A DNA stretch of 64,000 nt, taken from G965220305 sp965220305 (GTDB lineage Bacteria > Chloroflexota > Dehalococcoidia > Lucifugimonadales > UBA3495). The notes below the pieces were generated by a model. It saw nothing but the letters and a program-made list of their open reading frames with translations, made no database searches and had not been told where the DNA came from. The stretch spans positions 1,054,001-1,118,000 of the forward strand of contig OZ244817.1 in the NCBI GenBank assembly GCA_965220305.1, in the 5' to 3' direction. Position numbers and translations under genes: made by a program. Shown piece after piece: positions 18,664-27,213 of the stretch (its first letter is position 1; every line of letters begins with the position of its first letter).

Positions 18664-20657
18664 GACCCGCACCCTTGGAAAGGGAACTGCTGGCCGCCCT
18701 GGCGGATATGCCCTTCCTGGACCGGCTGGAACTGGCCGCCGTCACCGGATGGTCCCGGGGCGCCGTCTACCGGGGCGTCGGCAAGCTGGAGCGGGAGGGC
18801 TGCGCCGCCTCGGTGCCCCACGCCACCGGCGTCATCGCCCTGACCCGCCGCTACCATCTCACCGCCGGCGGGCTGCGCAGGCTGGCCGGGCACCGCACCG
18901 CAACGGTGGAGGACATCCTCCGGCAACATCCGGTCTCCGACTGCTGGCGGCGCATCCTGCTGGAACGGCTGGACGGAGCGGCCGCCGTCTACCGGCTGGC
19001 GGCCACCGCAGCAAACCTGGCCCATCCTATGCACTTCCGCTGGTACCGGGCCGCGCCCCTGGACGCCGCCCTGACCCTGTCCGCCGGGCGCACCCTGGGC
19101 ATCCTGCGCCAGGGACACACCGCCGACCGCACCGGCTTCGCCAAGCGGGTCTGGCGCCTGGGCCAGGGGCCGTTGCCAGGCTTGGTCCTGCTGCTGGTTC
19201 CCGACGAGGTGCGCCTCAGGCACGCCCGCCGGCTGCTGGCCCGCATTCCGGTCAACGCCCTGTTGGCCCCGGAAGCGGACGCCGCGCTGGCGGGTCCCGG
19301 CGACCGCATCTGGCGGCCGCCTTCCGGCAACGCGGCCCTGGACCTGCGCTACGCGCTGGAACGGCTGCGGCCCGGCGGCGAGCTTCCCCAGGAGGAGCCG
19401 CTTCCCAACCCCTCCCCGCCCGGGGAGGACCCGGAGGCGGAACGCGCCCTGCCGGTCCTGCTCCAGGCCGCCGAGAAGCGCGCCCTGGACCTGCTGGCCG
19501 ACTGGCCCTGGCTGTCCCGGGAGGAGCTGGCCGCCCTGCTGGAGGTGTCCAAACCCCGCGTTTCCCAACTGGCCGTATCCCTGGAAGGACACGGGTTGGC
19601 AGTCAGGCCAAAGCGCGCGGGAGGCAGGATGGCCCTTTCCGATACGGGGTTGGCAACTCTGGTCCGCCGCGACCGGGCCTCGGTGAGCGCCGCCAGGAAG
19701 CGTTGGAGCGTCAACCCCATTGACGCTGCCAAGCCGATGGACTGGCGCAACGTCTCCGGCGGCAGGAGCCGGCAATTGCTCCGCAACCTGGACCACACCG
19801 CCGCCGTCCACGGCTTCATCGCCAACCTGGCCGGTCAGGCCCGCGACCTGGGCTGGGACGTGGCGCAGCTGGACCCTCCCCACCGGGCGTCCCGGCACTT
19901 CCGGTACGGCGACCGGCTCCGTGTCGTCCACCCCGACGCCTCCGGCCTGCTGCGCCGGGGCCGCCAAGCCTGGGCCTTCCTCCTGGAGTGGGAGCGCCGC
20001 GCCGTCCGGCCCGCCACCATGTCCCAGCGCCTGGCCCCCTACCTGCGCTACTACGCCACCCCCAGGCCCACCGACGACCATGGAGTCCGCCCCGCCGTCC
20101 TGGTGGTCTTCGACGACGACCTCGCCGCCGGCCATTTCCTGCGGCTGGCGGAGAGGGAGATGAAACGCGCAGGGGTGCAGGTCCCCCTGTGGGTCTCCCA
20201 CCGGGCCGCCGTCCAATCCCTGGGTCCGCTGGGACGGGCCTGGCACGCCCCAGGCATCGAGGAACCGGCCCCATTGCTGCCCGCCCCGGGAGAAACGCAA
20301 TTTCCGGTCCACGGGAACCGGGCAGGGGAGAAATTGGCGGGACCCCGTTCCCTTCCCGATAGACGCGCCGGGGCCATGCCCTCGCAACATATCAACCGGC
20401 CGGGAGGCCCCCGGGGGCGCGGGGGACGGGCTGTGGTCCGGCTGGACGCGGCGGCCCTCTGGGAACGTCTGGCCCTGCTGGGCCGTTCCCAGAACTGGCT
20501 GGCCCGGGAGATCGGGGTCAGTCACGCCTACGTCTCCCTGCTGGTCAACGGAGGTCGGGCGCCCTCGGGACGCATCCAGAGACGGATGCTGAAGGCCCTC
20601 GGCCTGAGCCAATTTAACCAGCTTTTCAGATTGGAGGTGACCAATGACCAACCGTGA
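18660..20657 (+). CDS. Replication-relaxation family protein with C-terminal HTH
   Basis: A 665-residue protein. The N-terminus holds a winged helix (LDRLELAAVTGWSRGAVYRG, about 20-40), as in replication-relaxation proteins of Gram-positive and Chloroflexota mobile elements. A second winged-helix copy lies near residue 275 (LSREELAALLEVSKPRVSQL). The C-terminal 70 residues hold a Cro/XRE HTH (RSQNWLAREIGVSHAYVSLL). Family members usually have 250-350 residues; this one looks like a tandem duplication plus an added HTH. No classical relaxase was seen nearby, so this protein may fill that role at oriT. That is inference. It overlaps both neighbours. Confidence 0.7.
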   Translation: MRPAPLERELLAALADMPFLDRLELAAVTGWSRGAVYRGVGKLEREGCAASVPHATGVIALTRRYHLTAGGLRRLAGHRTATVEDILRQHPVSDCWRRILLERLDGAAAVYRLAATAANLAHPMHFRWYRAAPLDAALTLSAGRTLGILRQGHTADRTGFAKRVWRLGQGPLPGLVLLLVPDEVRLRHARRLLARIPVNALLAPEADAALAGPGDRIWRPPSGNAALDLRYALERLRPGGELPQEEPLPNPSPPGEDPEAERALPVLLQAAEKRALDLLADWPWLSREELAALLEVSKPRVSQLAVSLEGHGLAVRPKRAGGRMALSDTGLATLVRRDRASVSAARKRWSVNPIDAAKPMDWRNVSGGRSRQLLRNLDHTAAVHGFIANLAGQARDLGWDVAQLDPPHRASRHFRYGDRLRVVHPDASGLLRRGRQAWAFLLEWERRAVRPATMSQRLAPYLRYYATPRPTDDHGVRPAVLVVFDDDLAAGHFLRLAEREMKRAGVQVPLWVSHRAAVQSLGPLGRAWHAPGIEEPAPLLPAPGETQFPVHGNRAGEKLAGPRSLPDRRAGAMPSQHINRPGGPRGRGGRAVVRLDAAALWERLALLGRSQNWLAREIGVSHAYVSLLVNGGRAPSGRIQRRMLKALGLSQFNQLFRLEVTNDQP

Positions 20658-20988
20658 GAACGGACCCCTCTTCGACGGCGACGGCCTGCCCCTGGACATA
20701 GAGGCGCTGCTGCGGGACTTCCCGCGGCGGCTGAACCTCCTCAAGGAGGCCAGCGGCCTCAGCTGGAGCGGCCTGGCCCGCGCCATCGGCGTGGACCGCA
20801 AGCAGACCCGCCGCTGGGGCCGGTACGCCGAACCCCGCGGCGGTTCCATACTCTCCCTCTTCCACTTCGGCAGCCGGATCCCCGGCGGCCTGGACATCCT
20901 CCTGGGCCGGGACACCGAGCCGGAACTCCCCGACGATGAGGATGAGGAGGACGAGGACGAGGAACAGGAGGAGGAGCAGGAGGACTAG
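20644..20988 (+). CDS. HTH protein with acidic tail
   Basis: A 114-residue protein overlapping the end of the previous gene by 14 bp, with GGAGGTGACC before its ATG. Residues about 25-60 (RRLNLLKEASGLSWSGLARA) form an HTH related to the 4120-4365 protein. The last 22 residues are nearly all Asp/Glu, which suggests contact with basic proteins or DNA mimicry. It probably regulates the transfer operon. The end is followed by about 110 bp without features. Confidence 0.6.
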   Translation: MTNRENGPLFDGDGLPLDIEALLRDFPRRLNLLKEASGLSWSGLARAIGVDRKQTRRWGRYAEPRGGSILSLFHFGSRIPGGLDILLGRDTEPELPDDEDEEDEDEEQEEEQED

Positions 20989-21098
20989 ACCCCAACCAAT
21001 ACTCCACCGGCGCCCGTCCCCACCGACCGCGCCGGCAGCCCACTCACCGGGCCCGCAACTGAGGCCAGAGACCCGGGAAGATAGCTCTCCCGCGAGAT

Positions 21099-21311
21099 AT
21101 GAGAGACAAAGAGGCACAAAACAGACGCAAGAATCCCGGCGGAGACACCCCGGAATTGAGGGTCGTGGGCATCGACCTCAACCCCGCTCCCGACGCCGAG
21201 GACCGGCTGCGCCGCCTGTTCACCATCTTGGTCAAGCACGTCACCAGGGATGGGGCGGCCCCGCCCAAGCAGGAATCCTCCCTGGAGAACGGTGGAGCGG
21301 AGGAAGAGTGA
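21099..21311 (+). CDS. Small protein upstream of recombinase
   Basis: A 70-residue hypothetical protein. A central amphipathic segment (DAEDRLRRLFTILVKHVTRD) follows VVGIDLNPAP, with charged ends. It sits about 250 bp upstream of the serine recombinase and is closed by the terminator at 21500. Size and position fit a recombination directionality factor, but no family signature supports that. Confidence 0.4.
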   Translation: MRDKEAQNRRKNPGGDTPELRVVGIDLNPAPDAEDRLRRLFTILVKHVTRDGAAPPKQESSLENGGAEEE

Positions 21312-21499
21312 TTCGGCCTGGCCCTACCGGGGCACGCAAGGCATACGGCGGCGGTCTGCCGACCGTCGTTTGCCCTTTGACGCCGGCCCGCCGCAGGGGT
21401 ATCATCAGCCGCAGAAGTTGGCCCGGCGATGCTGATAACATCCCGGGCCGTGGCGCCACCTGCTAGCACAGGTGATGCAGTGGTATTGCACTACTTGCA

Positions 21500-21532
21500 G
21501 ACCCGTCCCCGGCAGGGGGCGGGTCTTTTTTT
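21500..21532 (+). terminator. Strong Rho-independent terminator
   Basis: Stem GACCCGTCCCC/GGGGGCGGGTC with GGCA loop and seven T residues. It ends 31 bp before the recombinase ATG, so it either insulates the recombinase from the transfer operon or attenuates its leader. Confidence 0.85.
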
Positions 21533-21563
21533 GTTTCAACTGCATGAGCGAAGGGAGGAAATC

Positions 21564-23219
21564 ATGGCGAAAAACACACCGAAGCGCCAACAGCAGGCCA
21601 ACGGCCAGAGAGCGGCCATCTACGCCCGCGTCTCCGACAAGAGCCAGGACACGGAGGACAAGACTTCCATCTCCGAGCAAATCAGCGACATGGAGGCCCA
21701 CTGCGAACGCCGGGGGCTGACCATCGCCGCCCGTTACCAGGAGGTGGGCCGGGGCTGGTCCAAGAACCGCCCCGAATTCCAGCGGATGCTGGCCGACGCC
21801 AAGCAGGGACGGTTCGACACCATCGTCTGCTGGAAGTCGGACCGGCTCAGCCGGGGCATGTACCCCGCCGCCGCCCTTATGGAGGTAATCGAGGCGTACC
21901 AGATAGAACTCGAGGCGGTCATGGACGCCATCGACATGAAGACCTTCGGCCTGATGGCGGCCATCGGCAAGATCGAGCTGGACAACTTCCGGGAGCGGGC
22001 CTCCATGGGCAAGCGCGGCTCGGCCAAGCAGGGCCGCATTCCAGTCAACAACGTTCCATTCGGCTACACCCTGGGAGAGGACCGCAGGCCGTTGGTTGTG
22101 GAGGAGGAGGTTGAGATCATCCGCCGAGTGTTCCACATGTACGTCCGCGAAGGAATGGGCGCTCCCGCCATCGCCAGGCAACTCACCGCCGAGGGCGTCC
22201 CCACGCCCCACAACGTCGGGCGGTGGTACGACCGCACCGTCACACGCATCCTCGGCACAGAGGCCTACCGGGGCAACTGGTGGTTCGGCAAGGTCCGCCA
22301 CGTCGCCACCGAGCACGGAACAAGGAGGTACGGACGGCCCGAGGACGAGTGGGTCGGGGTTCCCTTCCCACCCGTGATTGACGAGGAGACCTGGCAGCAG
22401 ACCCAAGAGGCCAAGAAGCAACGGCTCACCCGGTCGGGACGCAACACCAAGATTTTCTACCTCTTGCAGCACCTGATCCGGTGCGCCAAGTGCGGGTACG
22501 TCATGGGCTGCCAGGCGAATAGACGCCAGACCGTCAAGCGGGACGGCAAGTCCTACAAGTACGAGCTGGACCCGCCCCACCGCTACTACCGTTGCTACGG
22601 GAAACTCAACATCGGCATGAGGTGCCGGGAGCACGGCTATATCCGGGCGGAACGGCTCGAAGAACTGGTCTGGGGCCAGGTAAAGAAGATGCTGGAGAAC
22701 CCGGGCCTGATCGTCGCCGGCATCGAATCCCTCAACACCCAGGCGGACGGCGGCGGGCTGGCCGAGGAGATCGCCAGGGCGGAACGGGATCTGCAAAAGG
22801 TCCAGGTGGAGGAGGACCGGGCCATCCGGCTCTACGTGTCGGGGAAGATAACTGAGAAACAACTGGACCACCAGCGCAAGTTCATCACCGAGCGGCTGGA
22901 GACGCTGCGGGAGAAACTCAACGAGTACCGGGCCAGAGAATCGGCGCAATCAGAGCAGCGGGAACTGGCGGAACGGGTGGTGGAGTGGGACGAGTGGATC
23001 GGCGACGGATTGGACGAGTTACCCCAGGAAGAGCGGCGGGAGGTTCTGCGGCTTCTTCTGGACGGCGCGACCATCGACAAAAACAACCAGGTCAACCTGA
23101 CCCTGTCCATCCCGACTGAGGATTTTCTATCGATTGCAGGACCGGAGCCGACTACTCGGTGTACACCATGCGGCAGGCGTCGCGGCGCTCCTGGCGCATC
23201 GGTCAGAACCAACCGGTGA
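21564..23219 (+). CDS. Large serine recombinase (integrase)
   Basis: A 551-residue site-specific recombinase. ATG 21564 was chosen for its AAGGGAGGAA site. The resolvase domain has AAIYARVSDKSQ with the nucleophilic Ser at about residue 23, the CWKSDRLSRG motif and the NFRERASMGKRG region. The recombinase domain (PFGYTLGEDRRPLVVEEEVE) is followed by a zinc ribbon (CAKCGYVMGC...YRCYGKLNIGMRC) and a coiled coil at about 420-480. This is typical of integrases of conjugative elements and phages. Its last codons (after LSIAG) run into helicase DNA, placing the attachment site at the 3' end of the gene. Confidence 0.93.
   Translation: MAKNTPKRQQQANGQRAAIYARVSDKSQDTEDKTSISEQISDMEAHCERRGLTIAARYQEVGRGWSKNRPEFQRMLADAKQGRFDTIVCWKSDRLSRGMYPAAALMEVIEAYQIELEAVMDAIDMKTFGLMAAIGKIELDNFRERASMGKRGSAKQGRIPVNNVPFGYTLGEDRRPLVVEEEVEIIRRVFHMYVREGMGAPAIARQLTAEGVPTPHNVGRWYDRTVTRILGTEAYRGNWWFGKVRHVATEHGTRRYGRPEDEWVGVPFPPVIDEETWQQTQEAKKQRLTRSGRNTKIFYLLQHLIRCAKCGYVMGCQANRRQTVKRDGKSYKYELDPPHRYYRCYGKLNIGMRCREHGYIRAERLEELVWGQVKKMLENPGLIVAGIESLNTQADGGGLAEEIARAERDLQKVQVEEDRAIRLYVSGKITEKQLDHQRKFITERLETLREKLNEYRARESAQSEQRELAERVVEWDEWIGDGLDELPQEERREVLRLLLDGATIDKNNQVNLTLSIPTEDFLSIAGPEPTTRCTPCGRRRGAPGASVRTNR
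23128..23160. other. Inferred right attachment junction
   Basis: The integrase reading frame (ending TEDFLSIAG) meets the helicase frame (ADYSVYTMRQASRRSWRIGQ) here. Serine integrases leave a short core of 2-12 bp. The exact core cannot be set without the left end. Confidence 0.45.
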
Positions 23220-23695
23220 AAGTGGTGTTCATGGTCTACGACGGGACCATCCAGACCGAGGCGCTGAAGCTGGTGGCGAAGAAAATGCAGAGCTCCCTGG
23301 CGGTGGAGGGGGAACTGCCGGAGGAAGGACTGACCACCTTCGGAGACGATGGACAGGACCTCATAATGACGCTGGCGAAGCAGATAGTCAACGAGGACGG
23401 CTTCCAGGCCGGAGGGTCGCTGGAGAACATATTTACCAGGGCCAGGGAAGCGGAACAGGAATCAGAACGGTATCTGGTGGACGATTCCTGGGACATCCCG
23501 GCGCCGGCCCCCGAACCGGAGCAGGTGAAACTGGAGCCTGAACCGGAACCCGCACAGCCAAGCATCTTCTCCTGGGCGGAGTTCATGGCCAAGCCAGTGG
23601 AGAACAACAGGCGACGGCGAAAGAAAGGGACCGAAGCGCCGTCCCTCTTCCAGTGGGCTGCAGAACAGGAAACCGCCGAATCGAGGGGCGGGTGA
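23150..23695 (+). pseudogene. SNF2-type helicase, C-terminal fragment
   Basis: The frame reads DYSVYTMRQASRRSWRIGQ, then NQPVKVVFMVYDGTIQTEAL. This is motif VI (Q-x-x-R-R-x-R-x-G-Q type) of SNF2/superfamily 2 helicases and the region after it. About 180 residues remain, ending in an E/P-rich linker (APEPEQVKLEPEPEP) and a short basic segment. The ATPase domain, DExx box and motifs I-V are absent because the conjugative element lies upstream. In the intact resident replicon this would be a helicase gene of phage or plasmid type. There is no ribosome site for independent translation. Confidence 0.75.
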
Positions 23696-23759
23696 GCCAA
23701 GGAGACTGCAGTAGGAACTCCTGAGTCGGCAATGGGCGGAACCATCAAGATAGACCAGA

Positions 23760-23912
23760 CCTAAACTTATGCCAAGGTGAAACCTACATCTATGGAGCAT
23801 TCAGAATAGGCTTGGTATACCGAAGGAATACTTCCTCTGATTAAAGGACGTCCCAGGGACGTCCCAGAACCTCGCTCTTGCAGTGTACATCTCACCTTGG
23901 CTTTAGTTCAGG
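23760..23912. repeat. MITE copy 1 (153 bp)
   Basis: Terminal inverted repeats: left CCTAAACTTATGCCAAGGTG, right complement CCTGAACTAAAGCCAAGGTG. The interior has no coding frame. It is the same family as 25711-26728 and 28286-28363. Confidence 0.75.
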
Positions 23913-24005
23913 TTCCTGGATGATGGTAAACCGTGACCCCCATCTTTCTCCTTCACCGCCAAGGGGTCAGGCTTTGGACACTGTCTACTCAGTTGGCCCC
24001 CTGGG

Positions 24006-25199
24006 CAGGGCAATCGCGTTATAAATGGTAGACTTGGCGAGGCATCCAAGCTGGGGAAATAATGGGAAGATGAGGGGGAGGGATGCAGAATTCGCAGAGC
24101 GCATCCATTATGGATTATTTCGAGACGTTGGAGGACCCCAGGATCGACCGCTGCAAGCGGCACAAGCTGCTGGACATCATTGCCATTGCCATCTGCGCCA
24201 TCATCTGCGGGGCCAACTCCTGGGTCCACATCGAACTGTTCGGAAAGAGCAAAGAGGAGTGGTTCCGCACTTTCCTGGAACTGCCCCACGGCATCCCCTC
24301 CCACGACACCTTCGGCGGCGTCTTCTCCCGGCTGGACCCAGGCGGTAGCCGGCCTGGTCCCCGGGGAAGTGGTGGCCATCGACGGCAAGACGGTGCGGCG
24401 TTCCCACGACCGCAATTCGGGCAAGCGGGCCATCCATCTGGTCAGCGCCTGGGCATCGGCCAATACGCTGACGCTGGGCCAAGTGAAGACCGAGGAAAAG
24501 TCCAACGAAATCACCGCCATTCCCCAGTTGCTGCAAATGCTGGAACTGAAAGGGTGCATCGTCACCATCGACGCCATGGGCTGCCAGAAGGACATCGCCC
24601 AGGGGATTCTGGACCGGGGCGCCGGCTACGTGCTGGCGTTGAAGGAGAACCAGGGTCAACTGTACGAAGACGTGCGGGACCTGTTCGAGGGAGCGGAGGA
24701 GTTCGGCTTCGAGGGAGTGCCCCACGACTACGCCACCACCCTGAACAAGAACCACGGACGGATCGAACGCCGCGAGTGCTGGGGGATCAATGACTCAGAT
24801 TGCCTGGAATACCTGAGCACCGGGCAGGACTGGCCCGGCCTGCGCTCGGTGGTCAAGGTGGTGGGCCGCCGGGAGACGCCGGAAGGGGCTACGGTACAGC
24901 CCAGGTACTACATCAGCAGCCTGGATGTCCCGGCGGAGCGGCTGCTGGAGGTGGTGCGCACTCACTGGAGCATCGAGAACTCCTTGCACTGGAGCCTGGA
25001 CGTGACCTTCGGGGAAGACCAATGCCGGGTGCGCAAAGACCACGCACCGCAGAACATAGCCACGCTAAGGCAGGTTTCGCACAATCTGCTCAAGAACGAA
25101 ACCAGCCTGAAGGTGGGCATCCAGGGGAACCGCCTCCAAGCGGGCTGGAGCCAGGACTACCTGCTAAAAGTCCTACGCAGTTAAAACGCGATTGCCCTG
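24006..25199 (+). mobile_element. ISAs1-family insertion sequence (1194 bp)
   Basis: Ends CAGGGCAATCGCGTTATAA (left) and its inverted match CAGGGCAATCGCGTTTTAA (right). A perfect 10-bp target duplication GCCCCCTGGG lies at 23996-24005 and 25200-25209. Length and duplication size fit ISAs1. Confidence 0.9.
24083..25184 (+). pseudogene. ISAs1-family transposase, internally deleted
   Basis: DDE transposase in two frames. The first reads MDYFETLEDPRIDRCKRHKL through HDTFGGVFSRLDP; the second resumes at TQAVAGLVPGEVVAIDGKTV and runs through RTHWSIENSLHWSLDVTFGE to the end. Intact relatives have about ten residues between these blocks, so roughly 30 bp were lost near 24340 with a frame change. The catalytic DGK and the HW-IEN motif remain, but no full protein can be made. 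The IS is therefore probably dead unless helped by another copy. Confidence 0.85.
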
Positions 25200-25684
25200 G
25201 CCCCCTGGGGCTGTTTAGGCGAGCCTTCACCATTCTTCCCAAGGCATTTGAGCTGCCTGCCCAAGGGTTGAATAAGTGCGCGCACATCATCAACCCGGCG
25301 TTTAAATGTCGTGTTGCCGCCGGTCACGCCCCAGGCAACCACAACCAGGTCGGCCCTGGAAAAGGCTTCGTAAATCACCCGGTCATTCTCCGGTCCCACA
25401 AGGTCACAGCCTTTGCGGCAAGCTTGGAACAGTTGGGACTTATTGCTAGCCCGGAGTGCGAACAGGTTAACCTCAGTGAAAGTCCCGTAGCCCCAGATTC
25501 GGGCACGAAGGCAGCATAAGTTCCGGGTATAGTGATACCTTCCTTCGTCCCCTACAGCAGTTGCCGGATTGCGCATGAGGAACACCACCTCACCGCGGTC
25601 AGGATTCCCGCACAGATCCAACCCTTCAACCTGCAGGCTATAGCGGTGGCAACCGGGTATCTCCGGATATTCTGTGATAGCCAT
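25181..25684 (-). CDS. DUF1643 family protein, 3' end altered by IS
   Basis: A 167-residue protein. Family features: VVFLMRNPATA near residue 33-43, then RIWGYGTFTEVNLFALRASN, VGPENDRVI and ADLVVVAWGVTGG, ending in a CLGKNGEGSPK-type tail. DUF1643 proteins occur widely in phages and bacteria; the function is unknown. A GAGGAG site precedes the ATG. The ISAs1 element entered the last codons. Joining the flanks across one target duplication gives the ending QPQGAN-stop in place of the present QPQGARAIAF-stop, so the protein is nearly complete. Confidence 0.8.
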   Translation of the reverse strand: MAITEYPEIPGCHRYSLQVEGLDLCGNPDRGEVVFLMRNPATAVGDEGRYHYTRNLCCLRARIWGYGTFTEVNLFALRASNKSQLFQACRKGCDLVGPENDRVIYEAFSRADLVVVAWGVTGGNTTFKRRVDDVRALIQPLGRQLKCLGKNGEGSPKQPQGARAIAF

Positions 25685-25810
25685 GGTTCAGCTCCTCGGT
25701 CGTCCAATCTCCTAGACTAAAGCCAAGGTGGAATCTACATTGTCGGGCGATGAAGACCAGCGTAGGTGCCAGAGTGAAGCTCCTCCACCTGTACCTGGAG
25801 GAAAGTCCTA

Positions 25811-26674
25811 AGAGCCTGTTTACGATCTCTGGAATATGTTAAGTTGAGACTATTGCCAAGGGGGAGATAATCATGTCCCATTCATATCCCAGTGACGTTA
25901 GTCGTGAGCAATTTGCCCTGATTCTGCCTGCTTTGGAGTCGGTGCGCCGCCGGACCAAGCCCCGCACCGTGGAATTGTATGATGTATTCTGCGGGGTTCT
26001 GTACGTCCTGAAAAGCGGCTGCCAGTGGCGAATGCTGCCCACGGACTTCCCCGATTGGCGCACTTGCTACAAGTATTTCCGCCAATGGAGTGATCTGCCC
26101 GACCCAGAGGAAGAATCCATTCTGGAGCAGGTCTTAAAAAAAGTTGGTTGGCGCGGCCCGAGAGAGCAGTGGTCGGAAAGAGCAAACCAGCTTCTGCATC
26201 GTGGACTCCCAGAGCGTGAAGAATGCCGATAGCGCCGAGAACAAGGGTTATGACGCTGGCAAGAAGGTGTCGGGGATCAAGCGTCATATCGCGGTGGACA
26301 CGCAGGGGTTGCCCCATGCAATTCACGTGACCACCGCCAACGTTGGCGACCGGGCTGGGGCTTTGACCATGTTTGGCCACTGCCGAGCCGATCTCAGCCA
26401 GGTGCAAAAGGTGCTGGTTGATGGGGGTTACACTGGGAAACCCTTTGCTTTGGCGGTGGAGCAATTGTTGGGAGCCACCGTCGAAGTGGTGCAACGCCAT
26501 GAACTGCACACTTTCGTGGTGCTTCCGAAAAGATGGGTGGTGGAGCGGTCCTTCGCCTGGCTGGACAAATGCCGCCGACTCTGGAAGAACTGCGAAAGAA
26601 AACTCAATACCAGCCTCCAAATGGTGGTACTCGCCTTCACGGCGTTAATCCTGAGAAGATTGTAAACAGGCTCT
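25811..26674 (+). mobile_element. IS5-family insertion sequence (864 bp)
   Basis: Inverted ends AGAGCCTGTTTAC at both termini and a TA target duplication (25809-25810 and 26675-26676). It contains a two-frame transposase. Confidence 0.88.
25873..26665 (+). CDS. IS5-family transposase in two overlapping frames
   Basis: Frame 1 (25873-26232) carries the N-terminal DUF4096-like part (LKSGCQWRMLPTDFPDWRTC). Frame 2 (26144-26665) carries the DDE part (CIVDSQSVKN, VDGGYTGKPF, RWVVERSFAW). They meet at TTAAAAAAAG (26134-26143). Removing one A from the A7 run gives VLKKLVGAARESSGRKEQ and joins the frames, as in intact relatives. So either transcriptional or ribosomal slippage at A7 makes the full enzyme, or an extra A has killed it. 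Confidence 0.85.
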
Positions 26675-26799
26675 TAGGTGCCGATTGACTTCCTCCGTAT
26701 GCATATTTCACCTTGGTATTAGTTTAGGGAGCCTCTGAATAAGCCGTCAACATGACCATCATCGCTGCCGGAATTGTAGCAGTCATAGCTTCCGTTGAG

Positions 26800-27025
26800 G
26801 GATAAGCACCAACAAGTTCAGGGTAATTGTGGAATACACTGAGCCGGAGACCACAGTGATGGGGAACGCGCTAGCCGCCCCATCGAGAAGAAGTTCCGGG
26901 TGCGGTACGACCGGATCATGTCCTTCAAGCCCGACGAGGACGGGCTGGGGATCATGCAGAGCGCGAAACCGCAGACCTTCCGGCGAAGGGGGACCAACCT
27001 AGTGGCTCAGGTTCGGAGGCTCTGA
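26800..27025 (+). pseudogene. Unrecognised gene remnant
   Basis: One frame reads STNKFRVIVEYTEPETTVMG NALAAP. A shift in GCCGCCCCATC near 26880 then leads into IEKKFRVRYDRIMSFKPDED, ending LVAQVRRL-stop at 27025. The two blocks look like one short protein with a single frameshift. The family is not recognised. The rest of 26729-27213 shows nothing convincing. Confidence 0.4.
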
Positions 27026-27213
27026 TGAGTCCCAAGTGGACACCCCCACGCAGGGGGATCAACCAGACGCCACCCTCCTGGACTTTCGTTAGAGCCAAGA
27101 AGCCCCCAGCGCAGGAGGATAGACCCTCGGACATCCGGCAGCGCCGTACACGAAACACCAAGCGCCACCCCTCCTGTGATAGCATGAGAAAAAGACCGCA
27201 GGGAGGAAGCAGC

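Larger units (their letters stand above)
1..23149. mobile_element. Right part of an integrative conjugative element
   Basis: Transfer genes (TrbL-like to VirD4), a replication-relaxation protein, regulators, adhesin cargo and a terminal serine integrase form one block. The block ends where a helicase C-terminal fragment begins. The left end is outside the window, so size and the left attachment site are unknown. The right limit is set by loss of integrase homology and onset of helicase homology, within about 20 bp. Confidence 0.6.
25711..26728. repeat. MITE copy 2, split by an IS5-family element
   Basis: Left end CCTAGACTAAAGCCAAGGTG; right end complement CCTAAACTAATACCAAGGTG. Removing the IS (25811-26674) and one TA leaves 152 bp, matching the 153 bp of copy 1. 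Confidence 0.75.

Noticed and set aside
23903..24595. Long leftward frame over the ISAs1 transposase
   Set aside because: Antisense shadow of the transposase; no domain, and it crosses the IS end.
27025..27213. Upstream extension of the Cas4-like gene to 27025
   Set aside because: The added residues lack protein character and ATG 27214 has a proper ribosome site.
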